In this document: piece by piece, positions 53,319 to 64,000 of the stretch
How the letters are laid out: the number at the start of each line of letters is the position of its first letter
Position numbering within the stretch: position 1 is the stretch's first letter
Origin: Mycolicibacillus koreensis
GTDB taxonomy: Bacteria; Actinomycetota; Actinomycetes; Mycobacteriales; Mycobacteriaceae
NCBI RefSeq assembly: GCF_002104795.1
Contig: NZ_NCXO01000005.1
Coordinates: forward strand, 62,001 to 126,000
Direction: 5' to 3'
Length of the DNA: 64,000 nt
The notes under the pieces: model-generated
Seen by the model: the letters and a program-made list of their open reading frames with translations, nothing else
What the model was told of the DNA's origin: nothing
Database searches by the model: none
Position numbers and translations under genes: made by a program

Positions 53319-54457
53319 CGGCCGCTCCGCGCCGCCCGGTGCCCCGCCGCCAGCTCCAGGCCGACCCGGGCGACGTGGACGGCGGCGTCGCGGTGGCCCA
53401 CGCCGGCGGCCGCGGCGGTCATCGCGGCCAGCCGCGCGGGGTCGTTGACCAGTCCGGTGACGGTGTCGGCGACCACCTGCGGGGTGAGCTCGGCGTCGGC
53501 GACCAGCAGTCCCCCACCGGCGTCGACGACCGGCAGGGCGTTGAGGCGTTGTTCGCCGTTGCCGATCGGCAGCGGCACATACACCGCGGGCAGCCCCACC
53601 GCGGACACCTCGGCGACCGTCATCGCCCCGGACCGGCAGATGGCCAGGTCGGCCGCGGCGTAGGCGAGGTCCATCCGGTCCAGGTAGGGCACCGCGACAT
53701 AGGGCGGGTCCCCGGGAGCGGGGTCGGGCAGGTGCACGGTGTTCTTGGCGCCGTGGGCGTGCAGCACCGACACCCCGGCGGCCGCCAGCGGCGCGGCGGC
53801 GCCGGCGACGGCGGCGTTGATCGACGCCGCACCCTGCGAGCCGCCGAACACCAGCAGCACCCGGGCGTCGTCGGCGAAACCGAAGTGTGCCCGCGCCGCC
53901 GACCGCAGGCCCGGCCGGTCCAGGTCGGTGATCGCGGCCCGCACCGGAATGCCGACCACGTCCGCGCCGCGCAATCCCGAGTCCGGCACCGCGGCGAGCA
54001 GCCGCGCGGCGCTGCGGGCCCCCACCCGGTTGGCCAGCCCGGCGCGCGCATTGGCCTCGTGGATGACCACCGGCACGCGTCGTCGACGCGCCGCCAGGTA
54101 GGCCGGCAACGCCACATAGCCGCCGAATCCGATGATCACGTCGGCGTCGACACGCTCAAGGACCGCGCGGGTCTGTCGCACCGCGCGGCGCACCCGCAGC
54201 GGCAGCGCCAGCAGGTCCCGGTTGAGTTTGCGCGGCAACGGCACCGGGGTGATCAACTCCAGGGGGTAGCCGCGTTCGGGGACCAGCCGGGTCTCCAGGC
54301 CGCGCGCGGTACCCAGCGCGGTGATCGTCGCGGTCGGATCGACTGCCCGCACCGCATCGGCGACCGCCATGGCCGGTTCCACGTGCCCGGCCGTGCCCCC
54401 ACCGGCCAGGACCACCGACAGGGAGGGGCGGCCTGGCTGTCTGAGCGTGTCGTTCAC
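53315..54457 (-). CDS. murG: MurG, lipid II synthase (GlcNAc transferase)
   Basis: A 380-residue GT-B glycosyltransferase: [10 protein letters not shown] at the acceptor site, [36 protein letters not shown] and the donor-binding [11 protein letters not shown]. Transfers GlcNAc to lipid I at the inner membrane face. GTG 54457 overlaps the ftsW stop (GTGA). The same frame stays open far upstream inside ftsW but that part is not coding. Confidence 0.97.
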   Translation of the reverse strand: MNDTLRQPGRPSLSVVLAGGGTAGHVEPAMAVADAVRAVDPTATITALGTARGLETRLVPERGYPLELITPVPLPRKLNRDLLALPLRVRRAVRQTRAVLERVDADVIIGFGGYVALPAYLAARRRRVPVVIHEANARAGLANRVGARSAARLLAAVPDSGLRGADVVGIPVRAAITDLDRPGLRSAARAHFGFADDARVLLVFGGSQGAASINAAVAGAAAPLAAAGVSVLHAHGAKNTVHLPDPAPGDPPYVAVPYLDRMDLAYAAADLAICRSGAMTVAEVSAVGLPAVYVPLPIGNGEQRLNALPVVDAGGGLLVADAELTPQVVADTVTGLVNDPARLAAMTAAAAGVGHRDAAVHVARVGLELAAGHRAARSGR

Positions 54458-56067
54458 CCGTAACGAGGACCTTCCAATGCCGCCGCGCGTCCCGACCGGG
54501 GGCGTCGCGGGCCAGCACGGCGCTGGCCGCTTCCATGATGCCCGGCCCGCCGTGCGGCGGTGGCAGCGGTCCGGGAGCGCGCGGGACGCGGCGGTTGCCG
54601 GTCGGGGCGGCGCGGGGCGCGCGCGGGTTGCGGGCGGGTGCGCAGCCGGTCGCGCAGCGCCTCGGTGCGGCTGGGCGCATACGGCGCGGGCAGTGGCAGG
54701 CGCAGCAGGCGGTTCATCCGGTCGCCCTGCCCGGCACGCAGCGCGGCCACCGCCTCGGGTTCGTGTCGGGCGGCGTTGGCCATGATGCCGATCATCAGCA
54801 AGGTGGTGGCCGCCGAGGTGCCGCCGGAGGAGATCAGCGGCAGCTGCAGACCGGTCACCGGGAGCAGGCCGACGACGTAGCCGACGTTGATGAAGACCTG
54901 GCTGAGCACCCACATCGTGGTGGTCGCGGAGAGTAACCGCAGGAACGGGTCGGCGGAGCGGCGGGCGATGCGCATGCCGGTGTAGGCGAACAGGCCGAAC
55001 AGCAGCAGCAACCCGGCGGCACCGAGGAAGCCGAGTTCCTCGCCGACGATCGCGAAGATGAAGTCGTTGTGGGCGTGCGGCAGATAGTTGTATTTGGCGG
55101 TGCCCTGACCCAGCCCGTTGCCGAAGAATCCGCCGTTGGCCAACGCGAATTTGGCTTGCCGGGCCTGATATCCGGCATCTTGCGGATCGGCGCCGGGATC
55201 CAGCCAGGACCGCACCCGGTCGCTGCGGTAGCCCTCGGTGACCGCCAGCACCGCCATCACCGCGACCACGGCGGCCAGCGAACTGGCGAACACCCGCAGC
55301 GGCAGCCCGGCGAACCACAGCAGCGACAGCAAGATGATGCCCATCGAGACGGTCTGGCCCAGGTCCGGCTCGGCGAGGATCAGGCCCATCGCCAACACCG
55401 CGCCCGGCACCAGCGGCACCAGCATCTCGCGCAGCGACGCCCGCTCCATCCGTCGGCTGGCCAGCAGGTTCGCCCCCCAGACCAGGAACGCGATCTTGGT
55501 CAGCTCCGACGGCTGCATCGACAGCCCGGCGACGACGAACCAGCCGCGCGACCCGTTGGAGATGGTGCCGATGCCGGGGATCAGCACCAGCACCAGCAGC
55601 ACGATGCTGAGGGCGAACGCGGTGAACGCGGTGCGCCGCATCAGCCAGACCGGGGTGCGCAGCGCCACGTAGAACGCGGCCAGCCCGACCAGTGTCCACA
55701 GCACCTGCCAGCCGAAGATGACCCACGGTGAGCCGTCGTCGCTGTAGGACTGCACCCCGGAGGCCGAGAGCACCATGATCAGCCCCAGGGTGGTCAACAG
55801 CGCCGCCACCGCGATGATCAGGTGAAACGACGTCATCGGCCGGCCCAGCCAGGTGCCGAACCTCGCCCGCATGGCCACCGCGGCGACCAGGGAGGCGCCC
55901 AGCGAGCGCCCGCGCGCCGCGGCGGACCGCGAGGCCGGGCCGGTGACCGCGGTCTCGGTACCGGTATCGGTGTTCTCCGTGGCTTCGGTGTTCTCCGTGG
56001 TCTGAGCATCCTCAGCGGACGCGCCGGTGGCGCGCCGGGGCAACAGACGGGCTAACGCGCTACGCAC
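54454..56067 (-). CDS. ftsW: FtsW, septal peptidoglycan glycosyltransferase (SEDS)
   Basis: A 537-residue SEDS protein with about ten membrane helices. A Thr/Glu-rich N-terminal extension (1-65) precedes them; [21 protein letters not shown], the catalytic-loop Asp in AEPDLGQTV, and [17 protein letters not shown] are the family motifs. A long Arg/Pro-rich cytoplasmic tail (from about 440) is typical of mycobacterial FtsW. Partner of PbpB. GTG 56067; 6 bp after murD. Confidence 0.96.
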   Translation of the reverse strand: MRSALARLLPRRATGASAEDAQTTENTEATENTDTGTETAVTGPASRSAAARGRSLGASLVAAVAMRARFGTWLGRPMTSFHLIIAVAALLTTLGLIMVLSASGVQSYSDDGSPWVIFGWQVLWTLVGLAAFYVALRTPVWLMRRTAFTAFALSIVLLVLVLIPGIGTISNGSRGWFVVAGLSMQPSELTKIAFLVWGANLLASRRMERASLREMLVPLVPGAVLAMGLILAEPDLGQTVSMGIILLSLLWFAGLPLRVFASSLAAVVAVMAVLAVTEGYRSDRVRSWLDPGADPQDAGYQARQAKFALANGGFFGNGLGQGTAKYNYLPHAHNDFIFAIVGEELGFLGAAGLLLLFGLFAYTGMRIARRSADPFLRLLSATTTMWVLSQVFINVGYVVGLLPVTGLQLPLISSGGTSAATTLLMIGIMANAARHEPEAVAALRAGQGDRMNRLLRLPLPAPYAPSRTEALRDRLRTRPQPARAPRRPDRQPPRPARSRTAATAARRAGHHGSGQRRAGPRRPRSGRAAALEGPRYG

Positions 56068-56073
56068 GGCGAT

Positions 56074-57534
56074 CTACCGCGTCGCGGCCTGCACGGCGGC
56101 ACCGAACGCCTCACCGCGGTCGGTGTAGCCGGCGAATTGGTCGAAGGAGGCGCCGGCGGGGGCCAGCAGCACCGTGTCCCCGGGGCGGGCCAGCTCGCGG
56201 GCGGCGGCGACGGCGGTGGTCATCACCCGCGTGCCCAGGCTGCCCCCACCGGACCCGACCCAACGAGTCTCAATAGTCACAGAAGGCTCACCAGTCTCAC
56301 GCACACCAGCATCCTCCCCTGTCACCACCTCGATGACGGGCACATCCGGCGCGTGTCGTGATAACGCCTTGGCAATCTCGGCCCGGTCGCGTCCGATCAC
56401 CACCGCCCCGACCAGCCGGGAGGCGACGCGCGCGACGGTGTCGTCGACCGAGGCGCCCTTGAGCAGCCCGCCGGCGACCCACACCACCCGCGGGTAGGCG
56501 GTGATCGCGGCCTCGGCGGCGTGCGGGTTGGTGGCCTTGGAGTCGTCGACGTAGCGGATCCCGTCGGCGACGGTGAGCACCGCGCCGCGGTGCGGCGCGC
56601 CGGAGAACCCGCGCAGGGCGCGCTCGACGGCCTCCGCGGGAACCGCCACCGCCCGCGCTAAGGCGGCGGCGGCCAGGGCGTCGAGCACCCCGACCGGCCC
56701 GGGCACCCCGATGGCGTCGGTGGGCGCCAGCGGCACGTTCTCGGCGAAGGCACGGTCGACCAACCAGCCGTCGCGCACCCCCAACTGCCCCGCCTCGGGT
56801 GCGCCGAGGCGGAAACCGACGCGGGTGGCGGCCGGCGCGGCGGCCAGCAGCGCGGCCGCGACGGGGTCATCGAGGCCGGCGACACCCACCCGGCCGGTCA
56901 GCGCGCGGGCCTTGGCCGCCGCGTAGGCGGCCATACTGCCGTGCCAGTCGAGGTGGTCCTCGGCGATGTTGAGCACCACCCCGGCGTCGGGCCGCAGCGA
57001 CGGCGCCCAGTGCAGCTGAAAGCTCGACGCCTCCACCGCCAGCACCTCGGCGGGGCCGTCGAGCACGGTCAGCACCGGGTCGCCGATGTTGCCGCAGGCC
57101 ACCGCCGGCAACCCGGCGGCGGTGAGCATCGCGGCGAGCATGGCGGTGGTGGTCGTCTTACCGTTGGTGCCGGTGACCACCAGCCAGCGCCGCGGCGGGC
57201 GATACACCGCCGCGCGGTCGAGTCGCCAGGCCAGCTCCACATCGCCCCAGATCGGCACGCCGGCGGCGTCGGCGGCGGCGAGCACCGGGGCGCCGGGAGC
57301 GAACCCGGGGCTGGTGATGACCAGCCGGTAGTCGCCGATCGCGCGGGTGGCCTCGGCGGTGCTGATCGCGGTGACTCCCGCCTCGGCGAAGGACCGCACC
57401 GTCGCCGGGTCGCCGTCGCAGATGGTGGGCCGCACCGGCAGCGGCGCCAGCGCGGCGAGCACCGCGCGCCCGGTCACCCCCGCCCCGGCGACCAGCACCG
57501 GCCCGTCGCCGCTCAGCGGTTCCAGCGAGCCCAT
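56074..57534 (-). CDS. murD: MurD, UDP-MurNAc-L-Ala-D-Glu ligase
   Basis: A 486-residue Mur ligase with N-terminal [16 protein letters not shown] loop [26 protein letters not shown] and [15 protein letters not shown] 57534 after GCGAGG. One internal stretch, about 56256-56372 (including [13 protein letters not shown]), uses ACT, TCT, ATT, CGT, GAT and TTA codons that are nearly absent in the rest of the gene; it falls in a region variable among mycobacterial MurD proteins. Enzyme itself looks intact. Confidence 0.97.
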   Translation of the reverse strand: MGSLEPLSGDGPVLVAGAGVTGRAVLAALAPLPVRPTICDGDPATVRSFAEAGVTAISTAEATRAIGDYRLVITSPGFAPGAPVLAAADAAGVPIWGDVELAWRLDRAAVYRPPRRWLVVTGTNGKTTTTAMLAAMLTAAGLPAVACGNIGDPVLTVLDGPAEVLAVEASSFQLHWAPSLRPDAGVVLNIAEDHLDWHGSMAAYAAAKARALTGRVGVAGLDDPVAAALLAAAPAATRVGFRLGAPEAGQLGVRDGWLVDRAFAENVPLAPTDAIGVPGPVGVLDALAAAALARAVAVPAEAVERALRGFSGAPHRGAVLTVADGIRYVDDSKATNPHAAEAAITAYPRVVWVAGGLLKGASVDDTVARVASRLVGAVVIGRDRAEIAKALSRHAPDVPVIEVVTGEDAGVRETGEPSVTIETRWVGSGGGSLGTRVMTTAVAAARELARPGDTVLLAPAGASFDQFAGYTDRGEAFGAAVQAATR

Positions 57535-57547
57535 TGCCGCGACCTCG

Positions 57548-58627
57548 CTAGTCGCCGACCGTGGCGAACCATTCGCCGTAGAACAGCGCCACACCCAGCC
57601 CGCAGGCGATCGCGGTGAGCAGCCAGAACCGGATGATCACCGTGGTCTCTGCCCAGCCGAGGAGCTCGAAGTGGTGGTGGAACGGCGCCATGCGGAACAC
57701 CCGGCGCCCGGTGGTGCGGTAGGCGACGATCTGGATGACCACCGAGGCGATCTCGGCGACGAACAACGCCCCGAGCACGACGGCGAGGATCTCGGTATGG
57801 CTGGTCACCGAGAGTCCGGCGATGATGCCGCCGAGCGCCAGCGAGCCGGTGTCGCCCATGAAGATCTTGGCCGGCGCGGCATTCCACCACAAGAACCCGA
57901 TGCACGCCCCGGCGGTGGCCGCCGCCACGAACGCCAGGTCCAGCGGGTCGCGCACGTTGTAGCAGCCCAACTCGGGGGTGATCGCACAGGCGTTGCGGTG
58001 CTGCCAGACGGTGATGAGCACATACACCGCGCTGACCATCGCCATCGCACCGGCGGCCAGCCCGTCGAGGCCGTCGGTGAAGTTGACGGCGTTGGACCAG
58101 GCGCTGACCAGTACCACACAGAACAAGATGAACACCAGCACCGGCAGGGTGACGGTGGCGATCTCGCGCACATAGGACAGTTGCTGGCTGCCGGGGGTCA
58201 GTCCGTCGGCGTCGCGGAAGCCCAGCGCGAGCACGGCGAAGATCACCGCGGCACTGACCTGGCCGACGGTCTTGGTGGTCTTGTTCAGGCCCAGGTTGCG
58301 GGAGAGGCGGATCTTGATCAGGTCATCGATGAACCCGACCACGCCCAACGCGCTGGCCAGCGCGAGCACCAGCAGCCCGGAGGCCGACGGCCCCGCGCCG
58401 TGAAACGACAGCCCCGCCAGGTGGGCGGCCAGGTAGCCGCCCCAGATGCCGGCGACGATCGCGACCCCGCCCATCGACGGCGTGCCGCGCTTGGTGCGGT
58501 GACTCGGCGGGCCGTCCTCGCGGATCTCGTGGCCGAACCCCTGCCGGGTGAACAGCCGGATCAGCACCGGGGTGAGCAAGATGGAGACCGTCAGCGCGAC
58601 GCCGGCGGAGATCAGGATCTGGATCAC
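57548..58627 (-). CDS. mraY: MraY (MurX), phospho-MurNAc-pentapeptide translocase
   Basis: A 359-residue integral membrane transferase making lipid I on decaprenyl phosphate. Motifs: [36 protein letters not shown] and [12 protein letters not shown] with catalytic aspartates, and [14 protein letters not shown]. About ten membrane helices. GTG 58627 overlaps the murF stop (GTGA) and gives exactly the length of M. tuberculosis MurX; GTG 58633 is possible. Confidence 0.97.
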   Translation of the reverse strand: MIQILISAGVALTVSILLTPVLIRLFTRQGFGHEIREDGPPSHRTKRGTPSMGGVAIVAGIWGGYLAAHLAGLSFHGAGPSASGLLVLALASALGVVGFIDDLIKIRLSRNLGLNKTTKTVGQVSAAVIFAVLALGFRDADGLTPGSQQLSYVREIATVTLPVLVFILFCVVLVSAWSNAVNFTDGLDGLAAGAMAMVSAVYVLITVWQHRNACAITPELGCYNVRDPLDLAFVAAATAGACIGFLWWNAAPAKIFMGDTGSLALGGIIAGLSVTSHTEILAVVLGALFVAEIASVVIQIVAYRTTGRRVFRMAPFHHHFELLGWAETTVIIRFWLLTAIACGLGVALFYGEWFATVGD

Positions 58628-60138
58628 GGGCACGCGTCCGATCCGCCGGGCCCGGCGATCAGAGCCTCGGCGACCGCGGCCAACCCGGCGGAGTTCGACG
58701 CCTTGACCAGCACGACGTCGCCGGGCCGCACCTCACGGTCCAGCACCGCCGACGCGGCATCGGTGTCGGCGACCATGATCGACTCCGCTCCCCACGAACC
58801 TTCCATGACCGCTCCGTGGTGCATGGCGCTCATAGCTCTCCCGGTTCCGACGACGATAAGTCGAGAAACATCTAAGCGCACCGCCAATCGGCCGATGCGA
58901 TCGTGTTCGGTTATTGCGTCCTCGCCGAGTTCGGCCATCTCCCCGAGGACGGCGAAACTGCGCCGCGGGGTCTGCTGTTGGCGGGCCATCCAGGCCAGCG
59001 CCTGCAGTCCGGCGCGCATCGAGTCGGGGTTGGCGTTGTAGGAGTCGTCGATCACGGTCACCCCGTCGGCGCGGGTGTGCACCGCCATCCGGTGCGCCGA
59101 GGCCGGCTGGGCCCGGCCCAGCGCCGCGGCCACCTGATCGAGGGTGGCGCCGCACTCGAGCGCGACCGCGGCGGCGCACAGCGCATTGCCGACCTGGTGG
59201 TCGCCGTGGACCCCGAGGGTGAGCTCGACGGACCCGGCGGCGCTGTGCAGGGTGAAGCGCGGACGGGCCAGCGGGTCCAGATGCACCGGCCCGGCCCAGA
59301 CGGTGTCGGCCTCGGCAGCGTCGGGGGGCGCGACTCGGCTGACTCGGACCACCCGCGCGGCGGTGGTGGCGGCCATCGCCGCAACCGCCGGGTCGTCGAC
59401 GTTGAGCACCACGACGCCGGTTTCTGGGACCGATTGGGGCAGTTCGGCTTTGGTCTGCGCAATGGCCTCGCGGGAGCCGAACTCGCCGAGGTGGGCGGTG
59501 CCGACGTTGAGCACCACCGCGATCGACGGTGGGGCGATGGCCGCCAGGGCGGCGATGTTGCCGCGGTGACGCGCCGACATCTCCAGGATCAGATAGGCGG
59601 TGTCCTCGGTGGCCCGCAGCACCGTCCACGGGTGGCCGAGTTCGTTGTTGAACGAGCCCGGCGGGGCCACCACCTCACCGAGCGGGGCCAGTACCGCGGC
59701 CAACAGATCTTTGGTCGACGTCTTCCCCGACGATCCGGTCACCCCGATGATCCTCAGCCCGCCGGCGACCAGTCGCGCGGCGACCGCGGCGGCCAGCGCC
59801 GCCAACGCGGCCAGCACCGCCGCGCCCGACCCGTCCCGGTCGTGTTCGAGCACCCCGGCGCTGCGGTCACCGGGCGCCGGATCCACCACGATCGCGGGGA
59901 CCCCGACCGGCCGCGCGGCCAGCACCGCGACCGCACCGGCGGCCACCGCGGCCGCCGCGTGCTCATGACCGTCGACCCGTGCGCCGGGCAGGGCCAAAAA
60001 CAGTCCCCCGGAAGAGATCCGGCGTGAGTCGAACTCCACGGTGCCGTCGACGTAGGTCTGCGCGGCCTGCGACGCGGTGATGTCGCAGAGCCGACCGCCG
60101 ACGATCTCGGCGATCTCGGCGACGCTCATCGCGATCAC
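58624..60138 (-). CDS. murF: MurF, D-Ala-D-Ala-adding ligase
   Basis: A 504-residue Mur ligase: [22 protein letters not shown] loop [24 protein letters not shown], and [15 protein letters not shown], all MurF-specific. GTG 60138 overlaps the murE stop (GTGA). About 50 codons at 58780-58928 ([19 protein letters not shown] region) switch abruptly to AT-ending codons including TTA, AGA, ATA, TCT and CTT, while the protein stays conserved. See findings. Confidence 0.97.
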   Translation of the reverse strand: MIAMSVAEIAEIVGGRLCDITASQAAQTYVDGTVEFDSRRISSGGLFLALPGARVDGHEHAAAAVAAGAVAVLAARPVGVPAIVVDPAPGDRSAGVLEHDRDGSGAAVLAALAALAAAVAARLVAGGLRIIGVTGSSGKTSTKDLLAAVLAPLGEVVAPPGSFNNELGHPWTVLRATEDTAYLILEMSARHRGNIAALAAIAPPSIAVVLNVGTAHLGEFGSREAIAQTKAELPQSVPETGVVVLNVDDPAVAAMAATTAARVVRVSRVAPPDAAEADTVWAGPVHLDPLARPRFTLHSAAGSVELTLGVHGDHQVGNALCAAAVALECGATLDQVAAALGRAQPASAHRMAVHTRADGVTVIDDSYNANPDSMRAGLQALAWMARQQQTPRRSFAVLGEMAELGEDAITEHDRIGRLAVRLDVSRLIVVGTGRAMSAMHHGAVMEGSWGAESIMVADTDAASAVLDREVRPGDVVLVKASNSAGLAAVAEALIAGPGGSDACP

Positions 60139-61652
60139 GAACGTCGCTCCAGAGCCGCGGCCAGTTCCTGCCGGTCATCGAAGGGCCGGGTCTGTCCCCC
60201 GGCGGTCTGCCCGCGTTCGTGCCCCTTGCCGGCCACCAGCACCACGTCGCCGGTGCGCGCCCAGCCGACGGCGTGGGCGATCGCCTCGGCACGGTCACCG
60301 ATCTCGACGACCTCGGCCGGACCCCTGCCCGCCCCGGCCATGATGGCCCGGCGGATCGTGGCCGGATCTTCGCTGCGCGGGTTGTCGTCGGTGACCACCA
60401 CCAGGTCGGCCAACTCCGCGGCGATGCGTCCCATCGGTTCCCGCTTGCCGCGGTCCCGGTCGCCGCCGGCGCCGAACACCACCGCAAGCCGGCCGTCACC
60501 GCCGCGCAGGGCGCTCAACACCGCTTGCAGCGCACCGGGTTTGTGGGCGTAGTCGACCAGTGCCAGAAAGTCCTGCCCCCGGCGCACCGCCTCCATCCGG
60601 CCCGGCACCTGCGCGTCACGCAGCCCCGGCGCCGCCTGTTCCGGGGAGACCCCGACGCTGTCGAGCACGGCCAACGCCAGAAGACAATTGGCCACGTTGT
60701 AGTCGCCGGGCAGGCCGATGCCGACCCGGTGGTGCACACCGGCCGGGTCGGTGACACTGAATTCCTGCCCGCCGTCGACGGTGGTGCTCACCGCCTCGGC
60801 ACGCCAGTCCGCACGGCGCCCGGTGGCGCTGACGGTGACCACGGCCTCGGCGCGCCGGGCCATTTCGACGCCGGACTCGTCGTCGACGCAGACCACCGCG
60901 CGGCGCGCGTGCAGCGGTGAGCGACGGTCGAACAACCGGGCCTTGGCCTCGAAGTACTCCACCATGCTGGCGTGGAAGTCCAGGTGGTCGCGGGAGAGGT
61001 TGGTGAAGGCGCCGACGGCGAAATCGAGTCCGTCGACCCGGCCCAGGCTCAGCGCGTGGCTGGATACCTCCATCACCGCGGTGTCGACGCCACGCTCGAT
61101 CATCACCGCCAACAGCTCCTGGATATCGGGCGCCTCCGGGGTGGTCAAGGCGCTGGGGATCGCGACCCCGTCGATGCGCACCCCGACCGTCCCGATCAGC
61201 CCGACGCGACGCTCGGCGGCCTGCAGGCCCGCCTCCACCAGATAGCTGACGGTGGTTTTGCCGGAGGTGCCGGTGATACCGATGACCGGCAACCGCGCCG
61301 ACGGACGGCCGTAGACGACGGCCGCCAACTCCCCCAGGATCGCCCGCGGGGCGGGGTGCACCAGCACCGGAACGCCGGCCGGTTCGGCGATCTCGGCCAC
61401 CCCGGCGGCGTCGGTGAGGACCGCCACCGCGCCGGCGGCGATGGCCTGCGCGGCGAAGCGCGCACCGTGGGTGACGGCCCCGGGCAGCGCGGCGAACAGG
61501 TCCCCGGGCCCGCAGTCCTGCGCCCGCAGGCTCACCCCGGTGACCGTGACGGCCTCCTCGGCGCTGTCAGCGGCGGCCACGGCGTCGAACCGGGCCGCCA
61601 GCTGCGACAACGCGACACCGGCGAGGCCGGTGGGGCGCGTGCGCTCGGCCAT
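60135..61652 (-). CDS. murE: MurE, meso-diaminopimelate-adding ligase
   Basis: A 505-residue Mur ligase. ATP loop [33 protein letters not shown], and DDNPRSEDP, the DNPR motif that selects meso-diaminopimelate. ATG 61652 is 8 bp after GGAGG; ATG 61658 is too close to it. The frame stays open upstream into pbpB but 84 bp of clear non-coding sequence separates them. Confidence 0.97.
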   Translation of the reverse strand: MAERTRPTGLAGVALSQLAARFDAVAAADSAEEAVTVTGVSLRAQDCGPGDLFAALPGAVTHGARFAAQAIAAGAVAVLTDAAGVAEIAEPAGVPVLVHPAPRAILGELAAVVYGRPSARLPVIGITGTSGKTTVSYLVEAGLQAAERRVGLIGTVGVRIDGVAIPSALTTPEAPDIQELLAVMIERGVDTAVMEVSSHALSLGRVDGLDFAVGAFTNLSRDHLDFHASMVEYFEAKARLFDRRSPLHARRAVVCVDDESGVEMARRAEAVVTVSATGRRADWRAEAVSTTVDGGQEFSVTDPAGVHHRVGIGLPGDYNVANCLLALAVLDSVGVSPEQAAPGLRDAQVPGRMEAVRRGQDFLALVDYAHKPGALQAVLSALRGGDGRLAVVFGAGGDRDRGKREPMGRIAAELADLVVVTDDNPRSEDPATIRRAIMAGAGRGPAEVVEIGDRAEAIAHAVGWARTGDVVLVAGKGHERGQTAGGQTRPFDDRQELAAALERRS

Positions 61653-61735
61653 CGTCATCACCTCCGTCCCGTTGTCGGCCCTGCCACTGTATCCAGGGGT
61701 GCGCCGGCAGCGGAGCCACGCCGCCTGGGGACGTT

Positions 61736-63724
61736 TTACAAGACTTGCAGCGTCAACGGCGGGCCGGGGTCCGGCGACAGCGGAGCGTTGTCCCGCTGCA
61801 GCAACCAGGACGCGATGTTGTGGAACAACGGAGCGGCCGACGTTCCCGGCGACCCGTCGGCGGCGTGGTGCGGGTTGTCCATCATCAGCCCGATGACGTA
61901 GCGCGGGTCGTCGGCGGTGACCATCCCGGCGAAGGTGATCCAGTACACGTCGTCGAAATAGCAGCCGCAGGCCGGGTTGATCTGCTGGGCGGTGCCGGTC
62001 TTGCCGGCGATCTGGTAGCCCTCGACCGCCGCCGCCGAGCCGGTCCCCTGCTGGTAACCCATCGGGTCGTGCTGAACCACCGCGCGCAACATGTTGCGCA
62101 CCGTCTTCGCGGTCCGCGCCGAGACCACCCTCACTCCCTCGGGCCGCTCTTCGTCGGTGCGGGAGCCGTCGGAGGCGATGGTGGCCTTGACGATGCGCGG
62201 TGGAACCCGCACGCCGTCGTTGGCGATGGTCTGATACATGCTGGTCATCTGCAACAGGGTCATCGAAAGACCTTGCCCGATCGGAAGGTTCGCAAACGAA
62301 CTGCCCGACCACTGGTCGATCGGCGGGACCAGCCCGGCGCTCTCCCCGGGCAACCCGACCCCGGTGCGCTGCCCGAGACCGAACTTGCGCAGCATGTCGA
62401 ACCAGCGTTGCGGGCCGAGTCGCTGAGCGAGCATCAACGTGCCGACGTTGGAGGATTTCCCGAAGATCCCGGTGGTGGTGTAGGGCACCACACCGTGGTT
62501 CCAGGCGTCACGGACGGTGACCCCGCCCATGTCGATCGAGCCGGGAACCTGCAGCACCTCGTCGGGGTTGGTCAGTCCGGCCTCGATGGCGGCCGCGGCG
62601 GTGACCACCTTGTTCACCGATCCGGGTTCGAACGGCGAGGACACCGCCGGGTTGCCCATCTGGCGGTCGCCCTGGCGCCCGATGTCCTGGGCGGGGTCGA
62701 AGGTGTTGTCGTTGGCCATCGCCAGCACCTCACCGGTTTTCGCGTCGAGCACGACCGCCGAGACGTTGTTGGCGCCGGAGAGGTTCTTGGCCTGCTGCAC
62801 CTGCTGCTGGACGTAGAACTGGATGTCGTCGTCGAGGGTGAGTTGCACCGTCGCGCCGTCGACCGCGCTGTGCCGGTTGCGGTAGCTGCCCGGGATGACC
62901 ACCCCGTCGGACCCGCGGTCGTAGGTGACCGACCCGTCGGTGCCGGCGAGCACCGCGTCCCAGGAGTCCTCCAGGCCCAGCAGCCCGTGGCCGTCCCAGT
63001 CGATGCCGCCGACGATGTTGGCCGCCAACGACCCACCCGGGTACTGGCGCAGGTCCTGCCGTTCCGCGCCGACCTCCGGGTATTCGGTGGTGATCGCGGT
63101 GGCCACCGCCGGGTCCACCGCGCGGGCCAGATACACGAAGGTGTCGTCGCTTTGCAGTTTCTTGAGCACCGTGGCGGAGTCGGGCTTGTTGCCGAGGTGT
63201 CCGGCGACGGCCTTGGCGATGTCGCGAAGCCGCCGGTTCGGGTCCACTGCCGAGGGATCCTTCGCCTTGGCCTCGGCGAGCTGTTTGCGGATCCGGGTCG
63301 GCTGGAAGGTCAGGGCGCGCGCCTCGATGGTGAACGCCAGCTTGTTGTTGTTGCGGTCGATGATGCTGCCGCGCAACGCCTGTTCGCGATCGGTCACCTT
63401 GAGCTGGCCGGCGGCCTCAGCGCGCAGTCCCGCCGCACGGGGAACCTGCACCATGAACAGTTGGGCGGCGACGACGATCAACACCGCGAAGATGACCCCG
63501 ACGCCGATACGTTGCCGGAACGCGAACGACGCGGTGCGCGAGGCGATCCGGTCGGCGGCGCGGGTGCGACGGCTGCGCGCCGATCGGACCGCCGGGGCTA
63601 CGGCGGGGGTCGACGTCGCTTGGGTGCGCGCGGTCGCGGGCTTGCGGCCGCGGGCGGATTTGGCCGGTTTCTTCGTGCGGGCGCCGGTCGTTGCTGGCCG
63701 GCGGGGGTTGCGTTGGCGGCTCAC
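61736..63724 (-). CDS. pbpB: PbpB (FtsI/PBP3), septal transpeptidase
   Basis: A 662-residue class B penicillin-binding protein. A Lys/Arg-rich cytoplasmic tail, one membrane helix (about 74-96), the [10 protein letters not shown] motif of the pedestal, and transpeptidase motifs: catalytic Ser369 in PGSVNK, SSN (KSSNVGT) and KTGT (GKTGTAQQ). Crosslinks septal peptidoglycan with FtsW. GTG 63724 overlaps the upstream gene's stop (GTGA). Confidence 0.97.
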   Translation of the reverse strand: MSRQRNPRRPATTGARTKKPAKSARGRKPATARTQATSTPAVAPAVRSARSRRTRAADRIASRTASFAFRQRIGVGVIFAVLIVVAAQLFMVQVPRAAGLRAEAAGQLKVTDREQALRGSIIDRNNNKLAFTIEARALTFQPTRIRKQLAEAKAKDPSAVDPNRRLRDIAKAVAGHLGNKPDSATVLKKLQSDDTFVYLARAVDPAVATAITTEYPEVGAERQDLRQYPGGSLAANIVGGIDWDGHGLLGLEDSWDAVLAGTDGSVTYDRGSDGVVIPGSYRNRHSAVDGATVQLTLDDDIQFYVQQQVQQAKNLSGANNVSAVVLDAKTGEVLAMANDNTFDPAQDIGRQGDRQMGNPAVSSPFEPGSVNKVVTAAAAIEAGLTNPDEVLQVPGSIDMGGVTVRDAWNHGVVPYTTTGIFGKSSNVGTLMLAQRLGPQRWFDMLRKFGLGQRTGVGLPGESAGLVPPIDQWSGSSFANLPIGQGLSMTLLQMTSMYQTIANDGVRVPPRIVKATIASDGSRTDEERPEGVRVVSARTAKTVRNMLRAVVQHDPMGYQQGTGSAAAVEGYQIAGKTGTAQQINPACGCYFDDVYWITFAGMVTADDPRYVIGLMMDNPHHAADGSPGTSAAPLFHNIASWLLQRDNAPLSPDPGPPLTLQVL

Positions 63725-64000
63725 CGTGCGGCCTCGGGGGCGGGCAGGTCCGCCGGTGCCGCTGCGACGGGCGCGGGCGCGGGGGCAGGCGGCTGGGGCG
63801 CCGGGCCCGGTGCGGGCCCCTGGGCCACCGGACCGGGGGCCTGTGCCTGCGGGGTCTGAGGAAGGTGCTCCGTGCCGAGCGTGGTCGACCCGTCGGGAAC
63901 GCGGATGAGGACCTCCGGGCCGCTGGGCGTCGCCGCTCGTTGCGGGTTCTCCTCAACGCGAACCGGCACCTCGACCGGGTTCGGCGGCGGGGGCGGCGGA
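63721..64000 (-). CDS. Proline/alanine-rich protein, 3' part (Rv2164c/FtsL-like position)
   Basis: The C-terminal 90-odd residues of a gene running past the window edge. It is almost wholly Pro, Ala and Gln (TPQAQAPGPVAQGPAP) after VEVPVRVEENPQRAAT and LIRVPDGSTTLGTEHL. Position directly before pbpB matches Rv2164c, an FtsL-like protein with a Pro-rich tail. Its membrane helix would lie outside the window. Confidence 0.8.
   Translation of the reverse strand, partial: PPPPPPNPVEVPVRVEENPQRAATPSGPEVLIRVPDGSTTLGTEHLPQTPQAQAPGPVAQGPAPGPAPQPPAPAPAPVAAAPADLPAPEAAR

Noticed and set aside
53315..55726. An 803-residue protein covering murG and most of ftsW in one frame
   Set aside because: Only the last 380 residues are MurG. 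The rest is Arg/Ala/Pro-rich antisense-like translation of the FtsW gene frame, typical of open frames in high-GC DNA.
60135..62312. N-terminal extension of MurE into the pbpB gene
   Set aside because: The extra 220 residues have no Mur ligase features; a proper ribosome site and the standard N-terminus fall at 61652.
1..64000. CRISPR arrays, tRNA or rRNA genes, prophage integrase or attachment sites
   Set aside because: No regularly spaced repeats, no tRNA-like cloverleaf or CCA ends beside genes, and no integrase other than the IS3 transposase were recognised.

Overview
The window is high-GC actinobacterial DNA from a mycobacterium (Mycobacterium/Mycolicibacterium). The right third (45.3-64.0 kb) is the mycobacterial division and cell-wall (dcw) cluster on the minus strand, in the order also found in M. 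tuberculosis: phosphoribosyltransferase, acidic membrane protein, wag31, yggT, sepF, pgeF, ftsZ, ftsQ, murC, murG, ftsW, murD, mraY, murF, murE, pbpB and the end of a proline-rich FtsL-like gene. It has one clear difference: the yggS gene normally between sepF and pgeF is absent, and a 241-bp gap with a perfect 26-bp palindrome takes its place. Most junctions in this cluster are 4-bp GTGA stop/start overlaps.

The left two thirds (0-45.3 kb) is accessory lipid and hydrocarbon catabolism in several blocks, each with its own regulator. Block A (0.4-14.5 kb, minus) looks like one long transcription unit: short-chain dehydrogenase, ferritin-like diiron protein, three Baeyer-Villiger-type flavin monooxygenases, an HSL-type esterase, cytochrome P450, transglutaminase-like protein, acyl-CoA ligase, acyl-CoA dehydrogenase, a BtrH-like protein and an SCP2 sterol-carrier protein. 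A divergent TetR gene shares with it an intergenic region holding two perfect palindromes. The plausible logic is ketone or alcohol oxidation, ester formation by a BVMO, ester hydrolysis, then CoA activation and beta-oxidation.

Block B (15.4-18.3 kb) pairs a metal-dependent hydrolase (PF10118-like) with a divergent TetR gene that is cut by an intact IS3-family element. The 4-bp target duplication and the exact original reading frame can be reconstructed. Block C (18.6-33.8 kb, very high GC) resembles acyclic-terpene/leucine (atu/liu-type) pathways: carboxylase beta and alpha subunits, acyl-CoA dehydrogenase, acyl-CoA synthetase and TetR on plus; then on minus an AtuA-like gene, a TIGR03084-like protein, an enoyl-CoA hydratase, two MaoC-type pairs, an LLM oxidoreductase, a DUF35 OB-fold protein and an Ltp-type thiolase. 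Two genes here (AtuA-like and thiolase) carry single-base frameshifts in G/C runs. Block D (34.0-38.1 kb) is a complete CYP153 alkane/fatty-acid hydroxylase system (ferredoxin, CYP153, ferredoxin reductase) with a divergent AraC-family regulator. Block E (38.1-44.1 kb) has two TetR regulators, a hydrolase, a thioesterase, a thiolase-like protein, a zinc alcohol dehydrogenase and a carboxymuconolactone-decarboxylase-like protein. A 5'-truncated DUF4143-type ATPase remnant marks the border with the conserved core.

No tRNA, rRNA or CRISPR array was seen. Functional calls rest on motif and family recognition by eye; no database search was run.
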